Below the pieces are notes generated by a model. That model did no database searches. It was not told where the DNA came from and worked only from the letters and a program-made list of their open reading frames with translations. DNA of 57,424 nt, taken from positions 1-57,424 of the forward strand of contig NZ_BOOB01000005.1 of assembly GCF_016863015.1 (NCBI RefSeq). Direction: 5' to 3'. Within the stretch, counting starts at the first letter, position 1. Each line of letters starts with the position of its first letter. Position numbers and translations under genes: made by a program. The DNA comes from Microbispora amethystogenes (lineage in GTDB: Bacteria; Actinomycetota; Actinomycetes; Streptosporangiales; Streptosporangiaceae). Positions 18,701 through 24,573 of the stretch are shown piece by piece.

Positions 18701-20576
18701 GAGGACCACCGAGTACGGCTGGGACGCCGCCGGCAACCGAGTCCGCGAAGGTGACAAGACCTTCACATACGACGAACGCAACCGCCTCACGTCGGGCGAC
18801 GGCTACACCTACACATACACCGCACGCGGCACCCTGGCCGAATCTTCGAACGGTGCCGTTCGGATCACGAAGTTCGATGCTTTCGACCGTCTCATCCAGG
18901 ACGACACCGTCACCTACGACTACGACGCCCTCGACCGCATGACCACGCGTAGCGAGAGCGGGCAGACGACGACGTTGACGTACGACGGCCAAACCAACAA
19001 TCTCGTGGCCGTCACCGACGCCGCCAACGTGAAGAAGGCGGTCTTTGGGCGCGACGCGATGGGACGCACCGTCAGCCTGTCGGATCGAGGCATCGCCCAG
19101 CTGGCCCTGAGCGACCAGCATGGGGACCTGGTCGGCACATTCACGGCCGCGGGAACAGCATTGGCCGACTCCACCGCCTACGACCCCTTCGGGCAGATCA
19201 TCGCCCAGAGCGGTGTCACTCACGACCTGGGCTACCAGGGCGGCTACACCGACCCCACGACCAAGAAGGTCAACATGGCCTCCCGCTGGTACCAGCCCTC
19301 TACGGGAAGCTTCGTCTCCCGCGACAGCCTGACGCTCAACGCCGACCCCTCCGTCCAGCTCGGCCGTTACACCTACGCCAACGCCAACCCCCTAAGTCAC
19401 GTGGACCCGAACGGTCACAAGGCCAAGAAGACCGTCAAGGAAAAGTCGTGTACCGAGGACCCCTATCAGGCGAAGTGCAAGAAGATTTATGAGCAGTGCA
19501 AGGAGAATGGCTTCAAGGGGAAGAAGTGCGACCCGTATGAGTCGTTCTACAACGACTGCTACTACGGGCTAGACAACACGAAGGGCTGTTCGTCGGGGAA
19601 CGAGCTCTATAACGACTGCCGTTTCAGCGGCGGGAAGAAACTGAAGTGCGAGCAAAGTGCTGTCAGGGATGTATGTATCAAGTCCGGTGGCGGCGACCAG
19701 TGTGGCGGAACGGTAGCGGTCTACACGAAATGCATGCGCGGTAAGGGGGTGTCTCGGCAGACCTGCATAGAAGACGGACCCCAGTACCGCGAGTGCATGG
19801 ATCGCTTCTCACACGCCAACAACGTATGCGTCGGGGCGGCACTCGCTTACGGACGTTGCCGTGGCGACGGCACCCAGGGATCGGTTCCCCGATGCAAGGT
19901 GGTGCGCGAGGTCTACGCCGTGTGCGCGTACAAGGGCGGCCTCAAGAACCTTGGCGGTCGAAGCGGGTTCGGCCAGAAAGACTCCGTCTGCAATGAGGTG
20001 GCCGACGACACGATCGGATGCCTCCGTGAGGTGAAGGGCTCCATGGGAGACTGCTTCGCCGCGGGCGTGGTCCAGTTGGACTGCATCAAGGAGACGAAGG
20101 GAAAGCTGGGCACCTGCGGCAAGCTCGCCGACGCCGTCTACTGGTGCATGAAGCACCCGACCTCGACGTGGTGTGACGAGACTCCTGGGAAGAAGTGCGA
20201 GATGGTGAGCCAGGAACGTCCGAAGCAGAAAGTATGCAATACGTACTATTCTGCGGTTCAGAAGTGGTTCACCTCGGATATCTATCACAGCAAGGACGCC
20301 GAGGGCCCTGGGCTCTGCGGGCTCACCGGATACCTGTCGTTCATTCCCCAGGCAAAAGCCGCAGGAGAGGTGGCAGATACGGTGTGCGGTCTCATAGACG
20401 TCGGAGTGAAAATCATCAACGCACTGAAGGCGAGCGACGAAGAGCTCAACGCCGAATGGCGGAAGAAGCGTTTGCAATACCCCGGTAGAGGGCTGACGAT
20501 CAGAGAGAGATGCACCTGGAGAGAGGGCCTTCCGTATACTGGATGGCATTGCGTAACGGCCTATACTTCCGCATAA
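9795..20576 (+). CDS. Giant secreted Rhs/YD-repeat protein with LamG domains and a cysteine-rich tail
   Basis: About 3,593 residues, far above the usual 1,400-2,200 for Rhs proteins. Order: signal peptide (RRSRFGLGKQGPARWLVRF then a hydrophobic core ending near LPAYPAP); Pro/Ser/Thr-rich stretch to about 195; seven beta-rich repeats with a period of about 118 residues (199-1020); an FN3-like segment; a DUF6531-like entry (FNHVNGNYSRSVTDLSIPT) at about 1130; LamG-like domain at 1199-1397 and a second at 1558-1791, both interrupting the Rhs region; YD repeats 1796-3136; Rhs core (YDPFGQIIAQSG to ANANPLSHVDPNGH) to 3209; then a 380-residue Cys-rich tail ending in GLPYTGWHCVTAYTSA. GTG at 9795 is chosen because GGAGG lies 8 nt upstream; GTG at 9747 has no such site. 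TTA codons occur at 9891 and 11508. In polymorphic toxin systems the region after the core is the effector; here its function is unknown. Confidence 0.9.
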   Translation: MRRSRFGLGKQGPARWLVRFTAIVTVALLPGTLQLPAYPAPVSPLRVFLNLPNVVSGSADAPPTQQSGSAQGLPHLVDASLTEPRDMRIPGPRPENDGKRPDDALPVEKQRTPTDEPAEGGLKSPPPLPKEISEAESQDESENTPPAETVRTQGLSLRRISTPGVGLAASTRRVSTESLTTRSRASSSAAKRAMADGAPSVSNVAASGTQGSGLWTFSSLTPYFQARITDPLWRSSFLAYELEHDPSVPTQGSGLISSGTGTTSAASGSTTDVSVPSGKLADGWLVRWRVRGVTTTGVAGQWSDWQSAKVDVNKPSVSELWATGTKSSGFWTLSSLTPTFQGKISDPTFSRRSYLGAEVEHDPSVPTQGSGLIWSGTGTTSTTFDTPTASVSVPSGKLTDGWQVRWRVRAVTTTGVNGPWSDWQSAVVDTKKPVISELTATGTQSAGLWTLSSLTPRFQARIKEQTIFPSSYLKAEVEHDPSVPDQGTGLIWSGTGTSSTSWDTQYASVSVPSGKLTDGWLVRWRVRAVPTTGADGAWSDWQSSKLDITKPSVSEVSTTGMQSAGLWTMSSLTPSFRAKISDEVFLRGSYLGVQVEHDPAAPGQGSGLIWSGTGTTATNLDTKYASVSMPSGKLTDGWVVRWRVRGVTTTGVNGPWSDWQSTRVDVTKPSVSELTTTGTEGAGLWTLSSLTPRFRAKITDIGFLRDSYLGAEVEHDPSVPGQGSGLIWSATGTTPTDMFNDARYATVSVPSGKLTDGWLVRWRVRAVTTTGVNGPWSDWQTARIAVNKPAGTGLGVVPGTKTGDTSWILASSTPWLYTQVTDAGGLASYLQAEVEHDPSKPGQGTGLIWSGKATTSYASGSNAWVQVPAGKLTDGWLVRWRVRGVNTAGTSGPWSDWQTATVNLDRPAVAAPGITPGTPGGSTWTAGSLTPWFFGKVTDPQGRSSYLGIEIEHDPEAADQGSGQIYAGTDTTAYPSGSNAWAAIPSGKLSEGWRIRWRVRGVTTSGTNGPWSLWQSATVSALPFQVFSPGDNTQVGTLTPTLSAHAQSSVGTKVVYWFQICSGTKDHWTWCESSYEWTKDGTFNVPSKRLQWGKTYWWYAKAATSAVTVTSPWKTFTTAPEQGTINSLLAAGTEGREFNHVNGNYSRSVTDLSIPTAGLPLAVNRTYNSLDPRADGAFGSGWTTRWDMRIQDEGRAIAYPSLVGHWRLGDLGSVFAADASGRGFNAILSAGTSTVSGKIGGAIAKSGGAVATTPGPVLRTDDSYTVASWLKLDDRTGSYQVAQQNGTNRAPYYLGVDQTTGQLMFATYASDTAGSARTAVLSGVNAPVGEWFHVAGVYDKTAGAISLYLNGELMRTVTGVPAGWNATGTTVLGSEIKGAIDDLRMFQQALTIGQIRELAGMKTITPPATVLVTYPDGSQQRFASRGDGTYASPPGTFATLVTLDDGGWRLMDQSATSYWFDVSGRLAKVSDRRNHSQDLAYATDGKLLKVTATGGRTLTFGWTGGHVTSVATDLVDGMPITWTYEYDGDKLIKACPPTAVGACTTYTYTDASRYRSVVLDSGPTGYWRLNETTNALYGKVASAAGVDTGKSDGKLMGSSANATVGVAGALAGSSDTAMTFAGAAGSEYVALPEATVSGLGGNLSVEAWFRTTASGTILGYQNSLDDVPMMFALGVYVGTDGRLRGQFWNGTIAPITSPGRVNDGAWHHVVLSGSENIQTMFLDGQPVGGLAGKITHTGSDTMWDTRIGNGFGAPGWPSTTSSFTTFPFAGSIDEVAVYPKPLGLAEVRTHYTARTAGSLLTKETQPSGRVHAENTYAADGGRLKTHTDDDGGTWKLSDMVYTKESTTQVSATATVTDPHNGTLTYVTNALRGYRTVSTTDQLGKTTLYAYDTGGFPAKITDPNGNGSEPSYNARGNLIANKSCRGVDTCFTEYYSYYLNVDDPFDPRNDQPIAYRDGRSASATDDTYAVTLTYSSFGEPTKQTVPATPDFSQGRSQTKVYTDGTEPAVGGGTTPAGLVKSARDYRGNATTYAYSAAGDLTEETSLTGLTKRYSYDVIGRLISRTDISAANPGGVTSTFVYDVQSRPLTATDAAVKNEITNVVHTLRRSYTYDADGNPLTVTVSDATGGDAERRTTYAYDSYGRVESVSVPEGGIERYSYDHKGQKVSHTDTRGSLYNYTYTARGELATIVLKGWTGSPVDPRPASDVVMKSYAYDPAGRMASQTDAEGRTTSYTYYADGLAAQTIASGVRLNGSSARRDVVLETKTYDPVGHITRQTGDGGRLRIDMVYDAAGRLTSQTTDPAALARTTLYAYDADGNVLKTTRTAAGTARAEITEYAYDAGSQPVRQTVHNDGEDLVTTLTVDDRGLVTAITDPRGNAAGATAGNYTTDILYDMAGRRTEVKLPPVRIERDGGAPALQRPVSQLGYDTFGERTHLVNPEGRKVTSVFDRAGRMVSQALPTYTPPGGQQITPTVSVSYDAAGQQIGATDARGNTTTVVYDGLGRKVQVIDPRVGGTAAGRTTYTYDLLGEALSQTDPTGAHWEATYDDLGRQVSTTTFERKPAPAAYVTRLEYDDAGNLVKVTRPTGDAVTRAYNALGELTSHTDAYGDATSFDYDLSGRVTKTTNPLGVSSTATYDLAGRQIETADVDAGGTVLRTEKFGYDAAGNMTSQTTARGHTATRDFDAANRLVEQHEPVSATETITTSFGYDAAGQQTRSTDGRGNSTYTAYNSLGLVESVIEPSTQAHPNLSDRTWTSVYDAAGNPVVSLNPGGVRVERTFDELNRLVNQTGSGAEAATRDKTFGYDLAGRLTNAGDLTFTLNDRGALLKSTGPEGDISAYAFDADNRLVQRVDGTGTASFTWDNSDRLIQAVDPVSSTTIDYTYDRVSRLTAMAFGANGNRRSFTYDPLNRLTKDELKTGQGALVASIDYGYDADDNVTGKTTAGTAGAGTNTYTYDWANRLTSWTAPDARTTEYGWDAAGNRVREGDKTFTYDERNRLTSGDGYTYTYTARGTLAESSNGAVRITKFDAFDRLIQDDTVTYDYDALDRMTTRSESGQTTTLTYDGQTNNLVAVTDAANVKKAVFGRDAMGRTVSLSDRGIAQLALSDQHGDLVGTFTAAGTALADSTAYDPFGQIIAQSGVTHDLGYQGGYTDPTTKKVNMASRWYQPSTGSFVSRDSLTLNADPSVQLGRYTYANANPLSHVDPNGHKAKKTVKEKSCTEDPYQAKCKKIYEQCKENGFKGKKCDPYESFYNDCYYGLDNTKGCSSGNELYNDCRFSGGKKLKCEQSAVRDVCIKSGGGDQCGGTVAVYTKCMRGKGVSRQTCIEDGPQYRECMDRFSHANNVCVGAALAYGRCRGDGTQGSVPRCKVVREVYAVCAYKGGLKNLGGRSGFGQKDSVCNEVADDTIGCLREVKGSMGDCFAAGVVQLDCIKETKGKLGTCGKLADAVYWCMKHPTSTWCDETPGKKCEMVSQERPKQKVCNTYYSAVQKWFTSDIYHSKDAEGPGLCGLTGYLSFIPQAKAAGEVADTVCGLIDVGVKIINALKASDEELNAEWRKKRLQYPGRGLTIRERCTWREGLPYTGWHCVTAYTSA
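9891..9893 (+). promoter_or_regulatory. TTA leucine codon in the Rhs signal peptide
   Basis: In-frame TTA at residue 33 (from the 9795 start). In Streptomyces, TTA codons make translation depend on the developmental bldA tRNA. A second in-frame TTA is at 11508-11510. The effect in this organism is inferred. Confidence 0.6.
10390..12860. repeat. Seven tandem ~354-bp coding repeats at the Rhs N-terminus
   Basis: Units begin near 10393, 10739, 11093, 11449, 11801, 12166 and 12520. Each encodes a version of TG(T)xSxGLWTLSSLTP, AEVEHDPSVPxQGSGLIWSG, VPSGKLTDGWLVRWRVRxVT and GPWSDWQS. Units 1-5 are most alike, with near-identical DNA stretches; units 6 and 7 are diverged. They look like fibronectin-type beta-sandwich repeats, forming a stalk or adhesive region. 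Confidence 0.85.
19425..20573. repeat. Cysteine-rich ~20-residue repeats in the Rhs C-terminal tail
   Basis: The tail has about eleven units of the form C-x(7-11)-C-x(6-9)-(Y/V)-x2-C, for example CGGTVAVYTKC, CIEDGPQYREC and CVGAALAYGRC. The last ~110 residues (from about 20240) depart from the repeat and could be a separate domain. The same unit builds the next gene's product. Confidence 0.8.
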
Positions 20577-20635
20577 GGGTGCCTGCTGTCCGTGCAGGCC
20601 GATCGTATCGACGTCGAGAGGAGGCGAACGAACCG

Positions 20636-21424
20636 TTGAGAGCTAGACGAAGTCGTCGAGGGTCCCGAGTGCTCGCATGTGTCAGCCTCATGCTGGTCAC
20701 CCTCGTCGGCGCATGCTCGCCTCATGGGATCGACTCCGCCTCGAGACCCCGTGCCGGCGACCATGGCCCGGTTACGCCGGGAAGGACGGAGGACACCGGT
20801 TCTCCCCGCGATGTCGGCATCACGACCCTGGGAAGCGAGGCCAGCTTCAACCCAAGGGCGGACGGCGATTCCTTCGAATCCTGCGCGAACGCGCGCGATA
20901 ATTGGTGCAAAAAGACGGACGACTACGAGGCATGCCGCGGAACCGGATTCAAGAATGGCGATTGCGGCAGCTACAAACCCATCGACGACGATCGGAAATC
21001 TTTCATATCGGATTGCCGGCGTGCCGACTCCGTAGTACTCGGTGAAAACACCTGCGCCAAGGCCGCGGGGGATGCCTCCGATAGTTATGTCAACTGCCTG
21101 CTCGCCGACCGGCCGAAGACTTACTGTGAGGCGGCGACAGTATATAGAGTGTGCATTTTGCGCGGAAGTGGCGATCTCTGTGGTGACGCCAGTCCCGTCT
21201 ATGAAGCATGTCGAACTCGCCGGCCGGACAATAATGAGATACCTCGCCACATTTGCATCGAAGGCAACGCCGAGTATGAGATTTGCCGGAACGGCTGGGG
21301 GGTCACCGCAAAAGCCGATATCTGCATAGCGGCTACAGCGGCCTACGAGGACTGTCGCGTGCGGTCTACGATTTCCAGGTGCGAGGCCAGGCGTACCGAC
21401 TACGCCAAGGAGAACTTCGGCTGA
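20636..21424 (+). CDS. Cysteine-rich lipoprotein sharing the Rhs tail repeat
   Basis: A 262-residue lipoprotein: basic n-region RARRSRRGSR, hydrophobic LACVSLMLVTLVGA, lipobox Cys27, then a low-complexity linker. The rest consists of seven or so units matching the Rhs tail (YEAC, CGDASPVYEAC, CIEGNAEYEIC, CIAATAAYEDC). The start is TTG at 20636, with GAGAGGAGG 12 nt upstream; a GTG at 20669 would lose the basic n-region, and an upstream ATG overlapping the Rhs gene has no ribosome site. It begins 59 bp after the Rhs stop on the same strand, the usual place for an immunity gene. Shared architecture suggests a surface partner or immunity-type binder of the Rhs tail; this is inference. I recognise no named family. 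Confidence 0.75.
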   Translation: MRARRSRRGSRVLACVSLMLVTLVGACSPHGIDSASRPRAGDHGPVTPGRTEDTGSPRDVGITTLGSEASFNPRADGDSFESCANARDNWCKKTDDYEACRGTGFKNGDCGSYKPIDDDRKSFISDCRRADSVVLGENTCAKAAGDASDSYVNCLLADRPKTYCEAATVYRVCILRGSGDLCGDASPVYEACRTRRPDNNEIPRHICIEGNAEYEICRNGWGVTAKADICIAATAAYEDCRVRSTISRCEARRTDYAKENFG

Positions 21425-21426
21425 TC

Positions 21427-21522
21427 ATGAGCGGTGAGACCGCGCGGAAGGGGAGATTCCTCCGGCGGGAGGCCGAGCGGCTGCGACGGAAGGCACGCGG
21501 CGACCTGGCGGCCAAGCACTGA
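21427..21522 (+). CDS. Possible 31-residue basic peptide
   Basis: ATG 3 bp after the lipoprotein stop, encoding MSGETARKGRFLRREAERLR and ending in RGDLAAKH. It is highly basic with no hydrophobic segment. AAGGAG lies 13 nt upstream, which is far. It may be a small gene coupled to the lipoprotein or chance coding at the island edge. Confidence 0.2.
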   Translation: MSGETARKGRFLRREAERLRRKARGDLAAKH

Positions 21523-21539
21523 GGCCCTAGCCGGCGACG

Positions 21540-23312
21540 TCAGCGTCGGCTACGCAGCGGGATGCTCCCAAAGCGAACCCGTGGCGGGGTCAGGAACGCC
21601 TCGGCCATGAGCGCCGCGACGCCGATGCGCGGCAGGTCGCGCGACGCGGGAAAGACCAGGAACCGCGGCTCCCACGCCGGCCGGAACTTGGCGTTGAACC
21701 GGTACAGCGAGTCGATCTGGAACCAGCGGGACAGGAAGACGAGGACACCGCGCCAGGCCCGCGACACCGGTCCCGCGCCCAGGCGCTCTCTCCGGTCCAG
21801 CGCCGCCCGGAACACCGCGAAGTTGAGGGACACCCTGGTCACCCCGAGTTCCGGCGCGGCCTCCAGGGCCTTCACGATCAGGAACTCGTTCAGGCCGGGA
21901 TCGGCCCGGCGGTCGCGGCGCATGAGGTCGAGCGACAGCCCGTCGCGCCCCCATGGGACGAAGTGCAGGACGGCCCGGATCTCCCCCGTCGTCTCCCCGC
22001 TCCCGGACCCGGCGGCGGGGGACGACGCCTGCTCCGGGCCGTGGGCCGTGACCACCACGCATCCGGCGTCGGCGGGATCGCCGAACCGGCCCAGCGCCAT
22101 CGAGAAGCCGCGCTCGGCCGTGGTGCCACGCCAGGAGACCGCCGCGGCATGGATGCGGTCCCGCTCGGCCTCGGTCAGGTCGCCGACCCGCCGCACATGG
22201 CAGGTGTAGCCGAGCCGCTCCACCCGGCGGACCATCTGCCGCACGTTGCGCATCGCCCGGCCCTCCAGGGCGAATCCGGCCACCTCGACCACCGCCTCGT
22301 CGCCGAGTTCCAGCGCGTCGAGGCCGCCCTCCCTGGTCCACGCCTCGCCCCCGCTCTCGCCGCAGCCGATCACGGCCGGGATCCAGGCGTGCCGCCCGGC
22401 CTCCTCCAGGAAGCGGCGGATGGCCCCCGGCCAGGCCTCGGCGTCGCCGAGCGGGTCGCCGCTGGCGAGCATCACCCCGGCCACGACGCGGTACGTCACC
22501 GCCGCCTTGCCGCTGGGCGAGAAGATCACGCTCTTGTCCCTGCGGAGCGCGAAGTAGCCGAGCGAGTCCTGCCCGCCCCACTGGTCGAGCATGGCTCTGA
22601 GACGCCGCTCGTCGCCGGGGGTGAGCGCCGCTGCCGGGCGCTCCGGCCGCAGCGCGAGGTGGATGGTCGTGACGGCGGTGAGGGCGCCGAGGCCGGCGAG
22701 CGAGGACGACACCAGGGCGGCGGCGTGCGCCGAGGCGTAGCCGACGGGACCTTCCACGCCCGCGAGACCAAGGACGACCTGCCGCAACCGCTCCCCCGGA
22801 CCGAGCCGGCCCGCGACGTCACGGGCGTGCGCGGCGACCAGCACCCATCCGATCACGAGGTCGAACGCGCCGAGCACGACCAGGTTCCCCAGGGCGCGCC
22901 AGCGGGAGCGCGGGTCGGGCAGGGCGTAGAACTCCGCCCTGCTCAGCAGCAGCACCCCGAACAGCAGGAGCGAGACCGACGCGGCGAGGGGGTGCCGCCA
23001 GCGCAGCGCCTCCAGGACGGCGCCCAGGGGCAGCAGCACCACCACCGCCCGCCAGGCCCGCGTCTTCCGCCGCCTGAGGGCGTGGGCCAGCATGATCAGC
23101 AGGATTCCGACCAGGAGAGAGGCCGTCTCGGCCAGCGTGGTGACGCTGCCCGGCAGGATGCCCGCGATCTCGCTGATCCTGCTCGTACGGAACCGCGGGG
23201 CGACGCCGTTGACGATGTCCAGCGCCCCGATCAGCAGCGCGGCCCGGCCCGCCGCCGCGGGCACCCAGGGACGCGCGATCCTCGCCCGTACGGAGTGCGT
23301 CCGAACACTCAC
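21540..23312 (-). CDS. Phosphatidylglycerol lysyltransferase-like membrane protein (DUF2156)
   Basis: A 590-residue protein with about six N-terminal membrane segments in residues 20-225 (LLVGILLIMLAHAL, VVVLLPLGAVLEAL, LVVLGAFDLVIGWVLVAAHA), followed by a cytoplasmic DUF2156 (GNAT-like) domain at about 235-570. The catalytic half shows YFALRRDKSVIFSPSGKAAV, RVVAGVMLASGDPLGD, MRNVRQMVRRVERLGY and DPGLNEFLIVKA. MprF/LysX-type enzymes transfer aminoacyl groups from tRNA to phosphatidylglycerol, lowering envelope negative charge and sensitivity to cationic peptides. There is no LysRS fusion. GTG start without an obvious ribosome site. Its 3' end is duplicated at 9111-9448. Substrate specificity is not deducible. 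Confidence 0.85.
   Translation of the reverse strand: MSVRTHSVRARIARPWVPAAAGRAALLIGALDIVNGVAPRFRTSRISEIAGILPGSVTTLAETASLLVGILLIMLAHALRRRKTRAWRAVVVLLPLGAVLEALRWRHPLAASVSLLLFGVLLLSRAEFYALPDPRSRWRALGNLVVLGAFDLVIGWVLVAAHARDVAGRLGPGERLRQVVLGLAGVEGPVGYASAHAAALVSSSLAGLGALTAVTTIHLALRPERPAAALTPGDERRLRAMLDQWGGQDSLGYFALRRDKSVIFSPSGKAAVTYRVVAGVMLASGDPLGDAEAWPGAIRRFLEEAGRHAWIPAVIGCGESGGEAWTREGGLDALELGDEAVVEVAGFALEGRAMRNVRQMVRRVERLGYTCHVRRVGDLTEAERDRIHAAAVSWRGTTAERGFSMALGRFGDPADAGCVVVTAHGPEQASSPAAGSGSGETTGEIRAVLHFVPWGRDGLSLDLMRRDRRADPGLNEFLIVKALEAAPELGVTRVSLNFAVFRAALDRRERLGAGPVSRAWRGVLVFLSRWFQIDSLYRFNAKFRPAWEPRFLVFPASRDLPRIGVAALMAEAFLTPPRVRFGSIPLRSRR
21581..21918. repeat. Right copy of 338-bp direct repeat, inside the lysyltransferase gene
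   Basis: Covers codons for roughly the last 113 residues of the gene except the final 13 codons. It matches 9111-9448 with three differences (21630, 21659 and 21910). It marks the right edge of the Rhs island. Confidence 0.93.
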
Positions 23313-23398
23313 GATATGTGAGGATAAGTGATGTCATCGCGCTCGCAGCGGCGTGATTCCGATCCTTGCCCGGGTGCTTACCCCGCCCGGACCGCGCC

Positions 23399-24244
23399 TC
23401 AGTGCCGCTCGGCGGCCTCGACGACGTTGGCCAGCAGCATGGCCCGGGTCATCGGCCCCACCCCGCCGGGGTTGGGGGCGACGAAACCCGCGACCTCGCG
23501 TACGTCGGGGGCCACGTCACCGGCGATCTTCCCGTCGACCCGGGACACGCCCACGTCGAGCACGGCCGCACCTGGCTTGACCATATCCGCGGTGACGAGG
23601 TGGGGCACCCCGGCCGCGGCGACGACGATGTCCGCCCGGCGCACGTGGGACGCCAGGTCCTGGGTGCCGGTGTGGCAGAGCGTCACGGTGGCGTTCTCCG
23701 CGCGCCGGGTGAGCAGCAGGCCGAGCGGCCGGCCCACGGTGATGCCCCGGCCGACGACGACGACCTCGGCGCCCTTGATCGGCACGCCGTACCGCTGGAG
23801 CAGCACCACGATGCCGCGCGGGGTGCACGGCAGCGGGGCGTCGACCATGTGGACGAGCCTGCCCAGGTTGACCGGGTGGAGGCCGTCCGCGTCCTTGGCC
23901 GGGTCCATCCGCTCGATGAGCGCCTGGGTGTCCAGGTGCCGCGGCAGCGGAAGCTGGACGATATAGCCCGTGCAGGCCGGGTCGGCGTTCAGCTCGTCGA
24001 CCGCGGCCTCCACGTCGGCCTGGGTGGCGGTGTCCGGAAGATCCTTCCGGATGGAGGTGATGCCGACCTCCGCGCAGTCGCGGTGCTTGCCCGCGACGTA
24101 GATCTGGCTGCCCGGGTCGTCACCGACCAGGATGGTGCCCAGACCGGGGGTGATGCCCCGGTTCGCCAGGGCCTTCACCCGCTCCGCCAGCTCGCCCTTG
24201 ATCGTGGCGGCGGTCGCCTTGCCGTCCAGAAGCCGCGCGGTCAT
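23399..24244 (-). CDS. folD: Bifunctional methylenetetrahydrofolate dehydrogenase/cyclohydrolase
   Basis: Interconverts 5,10-methylene-, methenyl- and 10-formyl-tetrahydrofolate, supplying the one-carbon unit used by PurN and PurH encoded upstream. The 281-residue protein has the substrate-site Tyr and Lys in [16 protein letters not shown], the [10 protein letters not shown] segment, the nucleotide-binding [13 protein letters not shown] (Gly where many FolDs have Ser), and the C-terminal [13 protein letters not shown] block, here [21 protein letters not shown] lies 5 nt before the ATG. It follows a 55-residue membrane protein gene by 28 bp, and the purH-small gene-folD run is probably co-transcribed. 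Confidence 0.95.
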   Translation of the reverse strand: MTARLLDGKATAATIKGELAERVKALANRGITPGLGTILVGDDPGSQIYVAGKHRDCAEVGITSIRKDLPDTATQADVEAAVDELNADPACTGYIVQLPLPRHLDTQALIERMDPAKDADGLHPVNLGRLVHMVDAPLPCTPRGIVVLLQRYGVPIKGAEVVVVGRGITVGRPLGLLLTRRAENATVTLCHTGTQDLASHVRRADIVVAAAGVPHLVTADMVKPGAAVLDVGVSRVDGKIAGDVAPDVREVAGFVAPNPGGVGPMTRAMLLANVVEAAERH

Positions 24245-24272
24245 CGCACTCCCCAGTCCTTCTCAGGTGGTC

Positions 24273-24440
24273 TTACTGAGCCCCCTCGCGGCGCTCGATG
24301 ATCCGGCGGGTGAGAGGGATGAACTCCACGCCCTTCCACCCGAGGTACGCGGCCAGGGCCGCGATGGGAAGCAGCGCGAGGGGGCTGTTCCACACGCCGT
24401 TCATCAGGGTGAAAGAGGTCGTGAGCATATCAACGGGCAT
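24273..24440 (-). CDS. 55-residue single-span membrane protein between purH and folD
   Basis: Translating the minus strand from ATG (CAT at 24438-24440) gives MPVDMLTTSFTLMNGVWNSP, a hydrophobic core LALLPIAALAAYLGW, then KGVEFIPLTRRIIERREGAQ and a stop at 24273. GGAG lies 7 nt before the start. The positively charged tail suggests N-out/C-in or peripheral anchoring. It is 28 bp upstream of folD and 133 bp downstream of purH on the same strand. I recognise no family. Confidence 0.65.
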   Translation of the reverse strand: MPVDMLTTSFTLMNGVWNSPLALLPIAALAAYLGWKGVEFIPLTRRIIERREGAQ

Positions 24441-24573
24441 GAAGGGACTCCGGGGGAGGACGAGTGGGGCGTTTCAGGCTAACCGCACCACAAGGGTGAT
24501 CGTGCCGTTTCCGCCCTATCTGTCCGTCGAGTGCCCTTCGGTCGCGTCACTCCCCCGGCTGCCCATGCTTCTG

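Noticed and set aside
21523..21580. Hairpin AGCCGGCGACG...CGTCGGCT as the island terminator or attachment site
   Set aside because: Arms do not match without a 3-nt bulge, and no copy is seen at the left edge, so I did not list it as a feature.
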